From NCBI GenBank assembly GCA_036674765.1, contig JARVKI010000115.1:62001-126000 (forward strand): a stretch of 64,000 nt of DNA, written 5' to 3'. This stretch comes from Seiridium cupressi (Eukaryota; Ascomycota; Sordariomycetes; Amphisphaeriales; Sporocadaceae). Made by a program: the position numbers and the translations under genes. Shown here piece after piece: positions 34,379 through 46,896 of this stretch. The notes under the pieces are model-generated. The model did no database searches. It was not told the origin of the DNA and saw only the letters and a program-made list of their open reading frames with translations. The stretch's first letter is position 1. Each line of letters starts with the position of its first letter.

Positions 34379-35155
34379 ATGTCGACGTCGCCTACAACCT
34401 CCGCGCCTTCAAGGCCCTCATCTAGCCGCGCATCCTCGCGCGCATCGTTAAAGCTCGATCTCTCCAACTTGCCACCCCTCACACAACCCGTCACACCGAC
34501 CAACACCCTTTTGATCACAAACCTCAACGATCTCGAGATTTTCCGCCCAGACAACCTGCAGACAATCAAGGAGTTGATCTGTCAGACGGCACCGGTAAAC
34601 TCCTGGTCGCCGCTCAAGTCCTTCCGGCGCATCGTATGCTCTTTCGCAGATGAGCAGGCGGCTATCAAGGTGCGGCAGGTCTGGGATGGGGAGGCCGTTA
34701 TGGGCGAGCGCTGCCGCGTGTACTTTGGCCAGCACACGCCGCTCAACATGACGCAGGATCAGCACCTGGCGCTTCCAGATGCCGGCAAACTCTTCTTCAT
34801 CAGCCCACCACCTTCGCCGCCCTGTGGCTGGGAGATGCGCCTCGAAGACGCGCCCAACAAGCAAGTCCACGCTGAGGACCTGGCCGATGCGCTGGCAAAA
34901 CTACACCATCGCAACGTGGCCCCCATTGACTCGCCAATTTCTCCGGTCGAGGGAGCTTCAGCGACGACGAGGAGCCGGAGCAGCACTCTGATCTTCCAGC
35001 CGAATGAGCCAACGGGTGGCAGCCCAGCTCTGCCCTGTATTGCCGTGGACGATATGACGGATTCTCCAATGGACATCAGCCCCAGCCCCATTGGCGCAGA
35101 GAAGCCGATTTTGGCCCATACCGCCCGGCCACCAGTCGAGCTCATGCAGCAATAG
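34379..35155 (+). CDS. RCN1: calcipressin (RCAN/Rcn1 family calcineurin regulator), 258 aa
   Basis: One uninterrupted frame. A Ser-rich leader is followed by an RRM-like fold starting at NTLLITNLNDLEIFRPDNLQ (about residues 42-60) and continuing through SFRRIVCSFADEQAAIKVRQ to CRVYFGQHTPL. The diagnostic block is FFISPPPSPPCGWEMRLED with the SPPPSPP core at residues 142-148, equivalent to the conserved phospho-regulated LxxPPxSPP box of calcipressins. The C-terminus holds PxIxIT-like and Ser/Pro-rich segments (CIAVDDMTDSPMDISPSP). Calcipressins bind the calcineurin catalytic subunit and modulate calcium signalling, as inhibitors or, when phosphorylated, as activators. Cytosolic. Size fits fungal members. 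Confidence 0.93.
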   Translation: MSTSPTTSAPSRPSSSRASSRASLKLDLSNLPPLTQPVTPTNTLLITNLNDLEIFRPDNLQTIKELICQTAPVNSWSPLKSFRRIVCSFADEQAAIKVRQVWDGEAVMGERCRVYFGQHTPLNMTQDQHLALPDAGKLFFISPPPSPPCGWEMRLEDAPNKQVHAEDLADALAKLHHRNVAPIDSPISPVEGASATTRSRSSTLIFQPNEPTGGSPALPCIAVDDMTDSPMDISPSPIGAEKPILAHTARPPVELMQQ

Positions 35156-35898
35156 GCATGCATTGCTTTGTTTTGTTTTGTTCCAAGGGGTATTTCTTTG
35201 CACGTTGGGCGTTGGGGTTTGCGTTGGATGGAGCGTAAATATTGCCTGCCGCATTTAAACATGGTACATTTTAAGTTATGGAAAGGGGGAAACAGCATGC
35301 AGCGCATAGTCAGAAAGTGCACTACGCATTTCAGTAGGCGAGCAAGGCGCATTCGACACAAGTTGAGTCGCTGTACTATAGTATCTGGTGTCCAATGTAG
35401 ACACAAAAAATCAAGACAACTCACCCAAGCTCATGTCATTGTCTTTCCACTGCGTTCCATATTATATATTCCCGTAAACTAGTACTTCTGAACTGTCGTC
35501 AATAACCACATTGCTCTGTCCAGATAAATTACCGTTTCCGGCAATCCTCCCTCCACTCCTAGTCCGCATTGCAATCTGATCAAACGAAGCGATACCAGGC
35601 GGGCCAAATACTGAGTTGCTGGCGCCGTCTGGCCCCTAAAATTGATCCGTCTTATTCCTTTATTGCCATGCCTTGTACAGTAAGTGGACAGGGCGCTCTA
35701 GGCACACACTCTCTGTACCTGCATTGTGCACTCAATGGCCAAGTGGGGGTCTAGGCAACGAGAGTAGCTCTCCAATATCATTGGCGGATGCTGCTTTCAG
35801 GATTTCGAACACCGCCAAAAACAACACGCTTCACCATTCACTGCTGATTTCGTTCCAGAGGGGCAATCGGGCCCAATTCCTGTACTATTTTGCTAGCG
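35156..35898. other. intergenic region
   Basis: About 740 bases between two plus-strand genes: calcipressin 3' region (T-rich just after the stop, gttttgttttgttcc) and upstream of the F-box gene. No gene seen. Confidence 0.55.
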
Positions 35899-38800
35899 AT
35901 GGACGACTTCGCAGAGAACAGTTTCTGCTCCTTGTGCGGTCTACTAATCGAGCCTCACGATGGGACCCCTATTGATGAGGGGACTAGACTTCCGTGGAAC
36001 TTTGAGGTGCGGGCAAGTAAGTCTTTGGGAAAGTCGGCTTGCACGAGCGGTTCGCAGAAACAAATACGAGTTGCCCATACGCTGACACAAGGTACCTCAC
36101 CGCAGTCCGAACCGTAAACACTTATTATGAACCATTGGTAACAGGGGTCGGCTATCTCAACTTCCATCGTGAAGTCTGTGCCGACTTGCGCCCCGATAGC
36201 CATTGCTCGAGTCCTGATGCGGACCTCGAGGTTCAGGAGCTTGGTCGAGGACCGAGGAAGTATTGGTGTTTTCCGGTTCATGAAACATGTTGGTCGTTTC
36301 TCCGGTGCCGTGTCGAATCCCAGGGACAGAACATTGAACCTTCTCGTATAGCTCGGCACCTCTTTGCTGTCTTTTACAACACTCCAACTACCGGGGCAAG
36401 AGTCTTGCTTCCTGGTCATGATTATGGGGGCGCCTCCCTGTTTCAGAGCCCATCGAGCCCTCCTGACAATATCATCACACAAATCTACAACTCCAAGTAC
36501 TACTATCTCAACCATGATCCCAATGATGAGTTCGATTTCGACTTCGACTTCGACCAAAATGAAACACACATTTCCAAAGACCTCGCAGAGCTGAGTCTTT
36601 TTGATTCTGATGACTCTGAAGATGTCTTCAGGGATCTACCGAGCGAGATCATCATGTTGATCCTGAGCCGTCTCCCGTCTGGTTCAATCGGTAGTCTGCG
36701 CTTAGCATCCCGATCCGTGGCCGCGGCCGCGAGACCTTCCCTATTAACCCAATCGTTCTGGTCAAGCCGGTTTCGAGGAGAGCATGAGATGGCGTTTGCT
36801 TTTGCTAATCGGACATCTAATTTGCCTCCGGAGCCCATCAATTGGCGTCGGCTCTACACAATGGCCAAGGCCATGCTGAGAAGGCCCAAGACGTATCCAG
36901 GATTTCAGAATCGGTACCGAATCTGGCGCGCCCTTGACTATATCCTGCCAGCCCTCAACCTGCGTCTCGGGAACGAAGCAAATATCGCCACTACGCCATA
37001 TCATGATAACATCATGATACCCAGAGGTCACCAGTCTCCCATGGCGTCTGGCGAATTGACGTACGAGTCTACAGAATCAGTACTTCGAGAAAGTGGCGCA
37101 AGTATCGAGCTTGATGCTGGCTGTCGTCTTTTTGAAAGTCATATACTCGACTGGACAAAAGTTGCCGGAATCGATAACGTCACTCTTGGTGTTTCTCTTA
37201 CCAGCCATGGCGAGAGAGCTTTCCTCAGTGGCATGCGTATTCTTTCGAAAAGCAGCGCCATCCCATCTCGTAGTGTCGAGGTAGCCAGAGCAGGCTTCAT
37301 CAACCTCGAGAATGAGCAGCTTGTCGACCTGAACACCAGAGAGACACTAAAAGCTGTGAAGGTTCGCGTTACCATCTTAGGTATTGTTGGCTTATCTTTG
37401 GACTTGGAAGGAAGCAACGGCACGCATCCCCACGAGCTTGGTGATTTCGGTCGTGCGGAGGCGGAAAGCGGCGTGGCGGAGCTGCAATGCGGGACAAAAT
37501 TAAGCGACATAAAGTTCCTCTTTGGACTGGATGTGAGTATAGCAAACATATATAAACTTCACAGAGCTGACTCTGCGAAGGCATGGAAGTTGGTTGCCCT
37601 GCAACTATATCGAGAAGACTTGGAAATATCCAACAATCCATCGCACACGAAAGGAGGAAACGGGCTTGCCGCGTCCGAGATATGGAGTCCAATGATACCT
37701 ACAAGACTCTGTCCAAAATGGAATTCTCCTGAAGCCTTCCCACCGCAATCTTTCAATATGTGCCTCCACGTCGACTTCGGAGGTCCCAATGGAGAGCTCA
37801 TCGGCTCACTATCCATGGTGAATATTTTCATGGGGGAATCACCGCGCGTTTTCTTTGGGTTTTCATTCGTTTATGACAATGGCACTGAGCGGCTTTTTGG
37901 GCAGAGAAGTTACCGTCTCCGATCAGCCAAAACATATCCATGCATCACGAAGTCATTTACCATTGCCGGCAACAAGGGTGAAGTCATCGAAGAGTTCGTG
38001 ACAAGCTATTCCAGGAAAGACGATGTAATCCAAGCTATCTCGATTCGAACCAGCTTCAAGAGGTCGGGTGTCTTCCGGTTGTTTGGCGCCCAAACCTATG
38101 AAGAGAAGTCTAGAATTACGAGAATTAAGACTATGGCATCGACTCCGGGTCAGAATATCTTAGGCTTTTTTGTTAAGCTCAAGTCACCAGGTGCCTTTAT
38201 TCGCGACTTGGTTGTGGATTTCTCCGAGCCAGCGCATCAATCAGAGTTTCAGAGCTCACCTGAGGCTGAAGTTCTTCTAACAACACCGCCCAAGCATTTG
38301 GACTCTGCAAGAGAAATATCAGCGTACATGGGAGGATTTGCTTTCGTGAGCGCCGATCTTACTGGACTTCGTAGAATTCACATTTCGACAGGCAAGGAAG
38401 GCTTCTCCCGAAGTCACGGGCATATCTCAGGTCTTCAGCTAGAATACGCGGACGGCAAGGATCCGGTTCTTGTTGGGCAATGGATCAAGAGGTGCGACAC
38501 GTTGGAGCTCGAACCCGACGACCATTTGGTCGAGATCACTACGTGGCACAGGATAATCAATAGGTTCAGTCGTGTCAAGTTCGGACCTATTGTCGGCATC
38601 GCATTTGTCACATCAAAGGGCTTTCGTATGGCCCAGCCCCAGCGAGGTCATTTTGACGATGTGGTTTGCCTGAAATATCGAGAGAACGTTTACGAAGAGC
38701 TCGAAACCATTGCCTGGGGATACAACTACCAATGGGACCACGTGAGGATTCTGTGTGTTCCTAAGCCCAACAAACGATCCAAAAGGGTGATTATGGCACC

Positions 38801-39404
38801 GATTGCCCGTGAAGTACCACAATGGGCTGTGAGAGAGAAAATTCTCACACTGGAGGAAAAACGAGATGGCAGTCCTGACCCAGTGGAGCTTGTCAGAGTT
38901 ACTTTCAAACCACTCAGTGATGAGCCTTCTGGTATTAGTTTCATGTATCGCTCTGGGAAGCTACAAACAGTCGGTGCTGAAGGCGAGCGGCCATATGATC
39001 AGCAACTAGAAGATGGAGAAAGACTAATACGCATGGATGTTGGCATTCTTAGGGCCAACAGACAAGGCTCGATTACCGTAAGGCTCCAGCTCCGACCATG
39101 GTTCATGCGTATACTGACAAGGACATAGTTCTACACAGACAAGAATCGGGTACTCACTTTTATGCATGAAAACCAGCGCGTAAGAGCTGTGAATTTGGTG
39201 AAGGCCGTCGAGGTTCATCTTCTGCAAAGTGGTATCGCCTTTGAGCCTGACGAGCGTCTCAAAGCTATGTTTCAAGTACCAGAAACAGCGGGAGATTTCG
39301 TTGGACTGTGGGCTATTCCCGAGAGGCGGGACGGCTGCTTGAAGTACCCAATGTTTGGTCCTATTTTCGAAGCTGATGCCGACGAGGGTGGTATAGATCA
39401 CTAA
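35899..39404 (+). CDS. large F-box protein with DUF7600-type C-terminal domain, 1121 aa
   Basis: Exons 35899-36016, 36106-39077 and 39129-39404. The first intron joins at phase 1 and yields WNFEVRAIRTVNTYYEPL, leading to TGVGYL, a pattern I recall from this fungal family. The second (51 nt, phase 0) restores GSITFYTDKNRVLTF. The N-terminus has a CxxC pair (FCSLCGLL). An acidic Phe/Asp run (DEFDFDFDFDQ, about residues 180-190) from a hexanucleotide repeat precedes the F-box at ~214-262 (DVFRDLPSEIIMLILSRLPS). The remaining ~850 residues form repeated beta-rich segments ending in a jacalin-like GLRRIHISTG and WAIPERRD region. F-box proteins link substrates to SCF ubiquitin ligases; the substrate is unknown. 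Such families are expanded in filamentous ascomycetes. Confidence 0.82.
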
Positions 39405-40714
39405 ACTCCATGTTATCGGCCGACATGGAGTAGAGCAATCGAGTTGAAAGAATCCAATCTCGCCTCTGCCTCATGTACACCTTGGCTAAGGTAAGCAGAA
39501 GACATAGAAGGCGCCACACCATGGTGTCCTATTCAGCGTATGAGAGAGGATGCATACTGGGAAAGCTTATACTGTTACACAATAAGGACCCTTGCAAACA
39601 CTCCCAAGACGCTTTTGATTACCAAAGCTCATCAAACAGATAATAGGTGATAGTGTTGACGCATGATTTCTCACGCCCCGACATCTTGATGTTCCGTCAC
39701 GTGGTATATGGTAGGGCAAGGGATAAAGAACAGTAGTAGCACGAGGTGCTACAGTTATTCCTTGACCTGTTGTATTAAATATGAAACTAATACCTTGTCT
39801 ATCTGAACCCCATGACATTCCGGAAGTTTTTCTTCTTCTGCCTTTGCCATAGGAACATGAATATGGTCTTTGTGAGCGAGCGTCATAGACACTGCCATCG
39901 TCTTTTGCCGACCGCCACGTGCTATTGTTCGATATTTGAACACTAAGAGCCTAGCTATCCATCGAATTTCCCATATAGTTAATCTATCGAGATTGTCCCA
40001 CCGACGTTGTGCAGCATCTTTAACCCTAGTTATTCGCCCCTCGAACAGGAGGAATGAATCCGATCACCTTGCTCTGTGGGATCCTTCTCTTCGATTCCAA
40101 GTTCATGAGGGGCAGCGATACTCTCGCGCTCAAGCTCATCGCGGCACTTGTCTATACTGGAGCATTCCGCGTGCCAGTCCTCCGAAACCCGGCCCAGCAG
40201 CCAGTGGTTAAAAGGATGAGCAATGTGGAGGCTACGGTTTTGCTCTGGTGGCTAAAGGAAACACAACACATGACAAGGAATTATGCGGATGTCGTGGCCG
40301 GGTTGGTCGTCGATGAGGGAGATGGGGGCCGACATGGCTTACTAGTAGATCATCATTGCCTGGGCGAAGACCTGGGGATTTTCGACGCCGCTGAGGGTTA
40401 GTAAGCAATGACACATATCAAACGTAAGAAAGGCTCATTGAATGCAAACTGTATTATGTAGGACCACTGCCCTTGTAGCCTCTGATCATCGTGCCTTGCA
40501 TTAGTGTCTGTCTGTCTCTCCCCATTGAACATGCAAAGTCTCGTCTCATTCATGATATCCTTCCTTCGAAAAAGCCTGATTACAAATCTTGTAGATCTTG
40601 CCTGGTAGTGACTGTTTAAAGTCAATCAGAAATAAAGGATCCCCATTTGTGTGTGATCATTGCTCAAAAGCAGATACCCAAAGCGTCAGAGATCACTATT
40701 GCCAGTTGCCATAC
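39405..40714. other. intergenic region between convergent genes
   Basis: About 1.3 kb between the 3' ends of the F-box gene and the 763 aa gene. Apart from the doubtful 115 aa frame at 40054-40401, nothing is supported. Confidence 0.5.
40054..40401 (+). CDS. hypothetical 115 aa open frame, doubtful
   Basis: ATG-to-stop frame with GC-rich third positions. The translation starts hydrophobic (MNPITLLCGILLFDSKFMRG), then charged, with no motif I recognise. It lies in 1.3 kb between two 3' ends, so it could be a small orphan gene or a remnant of an older gene. No supporting splice signals or family evidence. Confidence 0.25.
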   Translation: MNPITLLCGILLFDSKFMRGSDTLALKLIAALVYTGAFRVPVLRNPAQQPVVKRMSNVEATVLLWWLKETQHMTRNYADVVAGLVVDEGDGGRHGLLVDHHCLGEDLGIFDAAEG

Positions 40715-43242
40715 TCAGTCGGATCGACCCCCACGACGGTCCTCGAAAGAGTGGACATGCTTACGAATCCGCGGGACAATCAACTGATCTCGTTGATCAG
40801 CCTGAGCAACATGTTGACTTGTGCTTCCGTAGGCTTGGGGATTCATGCCGTAGGCGGGCACAACGTTGCCTCCCAAACCAAAGCTGCCGTCCATGTCGCT
40901 ATCACTCGGAGTTGGTGAGCGGTTCAGCGGGTTTCGTTGCTCTGTCTGACCAACATGTTGGGCCATGCTACCCTGCGGTGGAGCATACATTCCGTGGGTG
41001 GAACTCACATCCGTTCCCGAATAGAAGCTGAAGTCGGATTCGCGATCATTGATTTGAGCCTGGGTTGGCACCATCTCCTGGAATGCCATAACAGGGCTTC
41101 TGTTGGTTCTGCTGGGTGCATCATCATAGCCAGGAGCACAGTTTGTAGGTGCTTTGGAAGCGGAATCACCAGGGGAGATTGGGAAGCCTTGATCGTCATA
41201 GACATCCATGTCAGGCTCCGGGTCCGGACTGTCCTGGCGAGCCTCACGGGTGGTATTGCCTGTGACTGTTGCCTCAACACTAGGATTAACAAAGTTGCTG
41301 CGGGGGCTGCTGTTGCCGTCCATGTCGTAAGGATCGAAGTCGGACTGAGGGTAGAAGAAGCGAGCATGTACCAGTCGCCTTGGTACAGGAACGTGAATCT
41401 GGGTGGCTTGAGACTCCTTGGACTGGGCGCTCTTAGCTTGTTGGCGATGAGCCTCTGCCGCTAGGTTCGATCTGGCTCTCTGTAGTCTCAGTGGTGACGG
41501 CTTGGCCAGAACATCCGTGTAATCCGATCCGAATTCAACGCCATGGGATGTCTCCTCGCTGGGATCACGCACACGGTACGGGACGTCGCCTTCAGCCAGC
41601 TCCTCGTATACACCGTCTGGATCGAGCTTTCCAACCTCTTGGCAAGCCTCTCGGATGTCGTCTTCGAGCTTTCGGATCAAATCGTCTTGCTGGGCCTTCT
41701 CAGCGCGCTCTTGGTCTAGTATGGCCTGGCCTTTGAAAGACTGGTAATCGATCTCCTCCAGATAAGCGCGGTATCTATCGAGGATATGTTGGCGGCGCTT
41801 CTTCTCCTCGTCCTGCAGCTTCTTTCGAGTCTCCTCCTCGGCGCGCTTCTTCTTGAGGTTCCAGACCGCTATCTTGACAGTATGTTTCTCGGATTCTAGC
41901 TCGCGAATTCGATCGGTCTGCTGTCGAATGGAAGATTCAAGCTGTTTCGACTCGGCCTCTTGGGCGTGGATAACAGCATATCGTCTTCTAAGCTGTGTGT
42001 TGACACCCTGTATATCGACGTTGTCAGTACGGCCCTCGATGACCTCCTCGGCGATGATCTTGTCAACTTCAGACTAGAAACCATGTAAGTCATTTGTCTC
42101 ACACGGGAGACTAGGGGAGTATATACCTTGCTGTAAGGCTCGTCCTTGCCGACAGGAGTCTCGGGCTCGGAGTACACCCTTCCAAACTGCTTCAGTTGAC
42201 GCAGTTTCTTGGCTGCCGATTGGTCCATACGTGCGTAGTCGTCCTCGAATCGCGGCTTCCAATACATGCGGTTGGTATCGATGCCCTCGGCAACCCAGAT
42301 CATTGAAGGGTTCGAGGGCACTGAATAATGAGGTGTCATGGGCCGTCCAGTATCTCTACAAATCTGGTAACGAGCCGTCTTTTGCCATCGATCAGATCGT
42401 GGGATAGGAGGAGGAGTGTCGCATAGTTCAGGAGACTTGGGGCGCGAGCGAACCAGAGCAACCTGGGCAAAACACCGTGTTAATCGCGACTCAACGGTGG
42501 TCAAATGTCATGTCTTGTCTTACCTCAGTTTCGAGCTTCTCCGGCTGGGATTTATTCCAAGGTTGACAGCCATCTGCCAAGCGAAGGAATTCACAGGGCG
42601 AGATACGAGCTTGGTGGCGTTGCTCTTCCTCGTCGCTATCGTCCTCTTGAACCTTGAAGTCGGCACCAGCAGCACTAAGTTTATGCATGGACAGGTCAAT
42701 TCCCGGGAAAAGTGGAATGTGTTCGCCCTGAGGCCGCTTCAACTCGACGAAGAAGGACCGTGGCTCGTCGTCTTCGGAACTTAGGTCCGAGTCAAGGGTG
42801 CGATCGACATCAGTGATCAATCTGACGATCGAGTCAGTAAAAGACAGGGTGATGAAGGCTATGTAAAGAAGAGGAAAAAGAAAAAGCTTACTCTCCGGCA
42901 TATTTCTGTCCAATCTTCCTCTCCTTCTCTTTACCCTTTCTGCTCGGCAACTTCATGTTCTTGGGCTGAAGCATCAAGTCGATAAGAGGATCATCAAGAT
43001 CCGTGCCGAAGCCGCCTCCAGGGCCTCGCATCGCGTTATATGCCTGCAGCATCTCATTTGTTAAGGTCACAGTCTCTGTGTCCATCTTGTTCATGCTACA
43101 TCCGGGCAAGGCAAGATTGTTAGAAGAAGTCAAGCCTGGGTAGGGTCAGTCCGTTGATCTGATCCTCGAACAACTACATGGACCTACCAGTGGGATTTTG
43201 GCGAGTGCTAGGGCCCGCGTTGCGGATTTGTGATCTGTTCAT
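40715..43242 (-). CDS. uncharacterised 763 aa coiled-coil protein
   Basis: Five minus-strand exons: 43242-43188, 43135-42892, 42821-42524, 42462-42127 and 42073-40715. All four introns (41-76 nt) have GT-AG ends, and phases fit (1, 2, 0, 0). The N-terminus is short and polar (MNRSQIRNAGPSTRQNPTG). A region with the look of a conserved fold follows (NAMRGPGGGFGTDLDDPLID, ARYQICRDTGRPMTPHYSVP, MIWVAEGIDTNRMYWKPRFE). Residues ~335-445 form a long charged coiled coil (ESSIRQQTDRIRELESEK, KKKRAEEETRKKLQDEEKKR). The C-terminal ~300 residues are disordered, Ser/Pro/Asp-rich. The composition is that of a nuclear scaffold subunit, but I do not recognise the family. Confidence 0.75.
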
Positions 43243-45207
43243 GCTGCGGCTGGGGTCTCCGGATGTACTCGCCGTCTCTGGAGTTTTCATCAGTTTCCGA
43301 GCGACACCCAGTCACAACAAGGACGGTGGGACTCGGAAAGGTACAAGAATGACCGGAGACAGATTGGGAAGGTAGAAAAAATTATTGAAAGGGCGTGAGA
43401 GGGTGTCAAGACGGAGGTCAAGACGGAGAGGATGTGTTGGGGACGGATTCCTCAGGTGTGTGGTGTCCTGGTGTTGAGGCAAGTGAGCCTGACGTGACAG
43501 ACTCGTGAACAATCAGGCCAGTTGCCAGGTTACTGGGAAACTGGGAAACTGCCCCTCATCGACGACTTGATAAAATTATGATGTCGTTATTATCTGGCTG
43601 ATTAAGGGTTGGACGTGTCGTGTTAGAGTCGACGACAAGCTTGTGAATGGCTTCACAGCGTGGCACGGCAACAAGAGACGTATCCAGTTCAGTGAATGAG
43701 TGGAATCTCCTCGCATGAATCATAAAACTCCCAAGCAAAGTTGACTCTATTGATATCTATGGTGAGGCCTTGTCCAACAGTTTATACGAGCATGAAGTTC
43801 AAGTAGTCTGACGAACCCAGCGTCCGTGATGATTGTTTGCAATCTATATTCGTAAAATACTCGTCTAAAGTAACCCTCGTCGACTATAATTTATGAAAAC
43901 TGTCACTGGGGTGTCGTCGATTTCGATTTTCTAGTAACTATAGTGAACCAGGGCCGATTATATCCCATTCAGCTATAAGGTGATTTGTCGTCGACTATAT
44001 ATTGCTGAAACTGTCACTGCGGACTCAACAACTCTGATTTTGTTAAACCCGTGGTTTGAAATAGTCTTGACTGAGTGCTTGGATGTAGTGACAGGTCCTT
44101 CAGAATCTTTCCTTGTGTTCTTTTGGACACCGCTCAGGACTGAGAATATTGCCCCTAGCCTCAGAGCGCTCTCACCTTTCAGGGACATAAAGACCATCAG
44201 ATTATGCGCAGTTCTGTACTATGAGTAACTGCTCAAACGTGAAGAGATATGTCATCATTAATAACACTTTGACTGGTACGTACGGATACACAGGAGAGCC
44301 GTGCACCCAAGAGTTTGTGGCTTTTACCTATTTTTAGCTGAAATGGTCGACTAGGTACGCACAAGTCAGAGTCTCCAAGGGAAGTAGGTCAAGGGAACAA
44401 TGGCCATGCACGGCAAAGAGACGGGCTCCTCACTAGAAAATTACAACTACTGTTAATAGCGTGAGCATTTCGGGGCTAATTGGAGCGCGGACGGGAGCGG
44501 CTACCAGATGCGTGCCAGCTCGATGACATCTTAGCCATCACATTTTACGACAGACCATTAGGCTCGAACAATCTCCGCCAAGGACAATCTCTGTCAAGGA
44601 GCAGGCATCATGGCCGACTTATGTTAAGTCAGTGCAATTTAGCTCAAGCAGAGGCCATTTCTGTTCAACATCTCAAGAAGCTGGTCACTAATCAAACGAC
44701 ATGATCCGGGACCGCAATCGTATGGCCTTTTATTCAAGCGAATGAAGCTGTGTAACACTGCAAATTTCATTGAAACCTTGTGCACGAAGCCAGTCTATAC
44801 GATGACTGGAGCGGAGAGGGCCTGAGGCGTTCCCGAATTTTGGCACCGAGGGTCGACCCAACTTACACGCATGTAGAACCAATGCCGGCAGCCAGTACGT
44901 AACAAGTTTCGGGTCCAAGGGATTTTATCATAGCTCTTATCATACACGATTGAACTGAGAAACACTGAACTGAACTTTAAAAAGAGAGTGGGCTCTTTTA
45001 CTTGGTTCAGATTCTTGGTTGATGGCGTGCTCGACATGGTATATTTCGTGAGATCTGCATGGCGGTCCACTCCGAGATATGGCGTTATTCGGAATAGCTA
45101 CGCTACCGAGGCAGATGCCAGGATGATGTTTTTTCTTTCTTTCGACCGATATCATAAAAGTCTTTGTGTACCTTCTTCTTGAGAGGAATGCGCAAACTTG
45201 ATTGCAA
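43243..45207. other. long intergenic region
   Basis: About 2 kb separating the divergent 763 aa gene and UNC93-like gene. It is AT-rich around 43850-44350 and carries an imperfect ~30 bp direct repeat (listed separately). No gene supported. Confidence 0.55.
43878..44020. repeat. imperfect ~30 bp direct repeat, two copies
   Basis: Copy 1 at about 43878-43907 and copy 2 at about 43990-44020 both begin cgtcgactata and end gaaaactgtcactg or tgaaactgtcactg, with a divergent middle. The copies start about 112 bp apart. They could be protein-binding sites, or the remnant of a small duplication. They do not match a terminal repeat of any element that I can see. Confidence 0.6.
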
Positions 45208-46896
45208 ATGAAGTCATTATCATCCAAAATGGCACGCGAAGAAGAACTTATTATCGATGAGGCTAAGCCGCCTGCATCAGAGCTGCATCCGGGTATGCCT
45301 CCTGCACGCCTGTAAGACTGAAAGCGCAGATATACTGACTGGTAAAATAGTAAAATGGAGCCGTTCTACGTTTTACAACATGACGATTCTGGGGCTTTGT
45401 AACCTCGCGGCGCCTGGTATCTGGGGTGCCATGAACTCTCTAGGGGCTGGAGGGGCTGCTTCTACACAGCTAGTCAATGCTGCAAATGCATTGACGTTTT
45501 GCCTCATGGTGGTTTCTTGCTATTTCTCGAGTGTGATAGTCCATTATATCGGGATCAAAGGTGCTTTGATTGTTGGAACGTGAGTCTCAATGACAATATG
45601 GTTAAGAACACAGTGATGATGAACTAACCATATCCCACTTTAGTATTGGCTATGCGCCGTATGCTGCTGGGCTATACACCAACAACAGGTATGGTGTAGA
45701 ATGGTTTACCCTACTCGGTGCAGCGCTCTGTGGCATATCGGCTGGCATCTTCTGGATGGCAGAGGCCGCTATCGCGATCGCCTACCCAGAACAGTGGAAT
45801 CGGGGAAAGGCACTCGGATATTGGCTTACATACCGTCTGGCCGGCCAGATTCTAGGCGGTGCAATCAACCTTGGAATCAACGCAGACCGTAATGAAGCAG
45901 GGAAAGTCAGTTATACGGTGTATCTTGTGTTCATTGCGCTACAAGCCACAGGCCCATTCGTTGCCTTACTCCTGAACAAACCTGCCAAGGTTGAGAGACA
46001 GGATGGAAAGAAGGTTTCACTAGCCATCCTCGAGAACCCCTGGCATGAGGTTAGGGAGACTACGAAGGACTTCTTCAAGCCAAAGTTTCTACTTGTTGTG
46101 CTCTGGATTGGACAAGCAGTGTTCGCTGAGGCAGTCTTCTTCTCGTATCTCGCTCGTGCGTCTTTCCTCTGGCCCCTTCAATGTATTTGTACTAATCTAA
46201 AGACTAGTGTGGTTCACTGTCAGAGCCCGAGCACTTGGCTCATTACTCTCTGGTATCTGTGCGGTAATTGCGGGAAACCTCCTAGGGGTAAGTACACGAT
46301 CATAAATTCTCAATTTGCTCATTCTCTAACGGGAAGACAGAACTATCTCGATCGGACAAAGTTCTCACTGAAACTTCGTACACGCTCGACATTCTGGACA
46401 CTCGTGGTCACACAAGGTGCTTGGTGGACATGGATCACCATCCTCGCTACAAGGTTCCGAGCAGAGCAGCCTGTCTATGACTGGTCGAGCCCAGGATTCG
46501 GATCTGCCTTTGGTGTTTACATCCTGCACACCGTCGGGTTCCAAATCAATTATCTTTTCCTGTAAGCGCGATGATACTCCCAATATTGGAACCTAGCTAA
46601 CCCAGAGTAGATACTTCATCATCACGAATCTTGCAAATGGCGAATCCGAAGTGATCAGATATGCTGCTCTACTTCGTGGTACAGAGTCTGCTTGGCAGGC
46701 CGTGAGTTACGGTCTCACTTCTCTCGACCTTTTCGCCAAAGTCGGTGCTATCTATCTCAACTTTGGATTATGGGCTATTGCGATATTCCCGGCGTGGCTT
46801 GTCTTGAGACACTTTGGACAGTCCAAGAATGCATGGTCTCAAGATGATGAACCGGTGCAGACGACAGAGACGGTCCCTAAAGCTGAGAGACTATGA
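45208..46896 (+). CDS. UNC93-like major-facilitator membrane protein, 470 aa
   Basis: Six exons: 45208-45292, 45351-45579, 45644-46155, 46208-46287, 46341-46561 and 46611-46896; phases match at every join. The product has about 11-12 hydrophobic segments. The start of the membrane part (RSTFYNMTILGLCNLAAPGI) and the motif ALCGISAGIFWMAEAAIAIA with YPEQWNRGKALGYWL are characteristic of the fungal UNC93/DUF895 branch of the MFS superfamily. Fungal members are mostly of unknown substrate and sit in the plasma membrane or endomembranes. A second ATG at 45229 (MAREEEL) is a plausible alternative start. The cytoplasmic N-terminus is acidic and the C-terminus polar. Exon 4 is only 80 nt. Confidence 0.88.

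Noticed and set aside
40937..41464. 175-codon plus-strand frame
   Set aside because: Antisense to the disordered tail of the 763 aa gene; no independent support.
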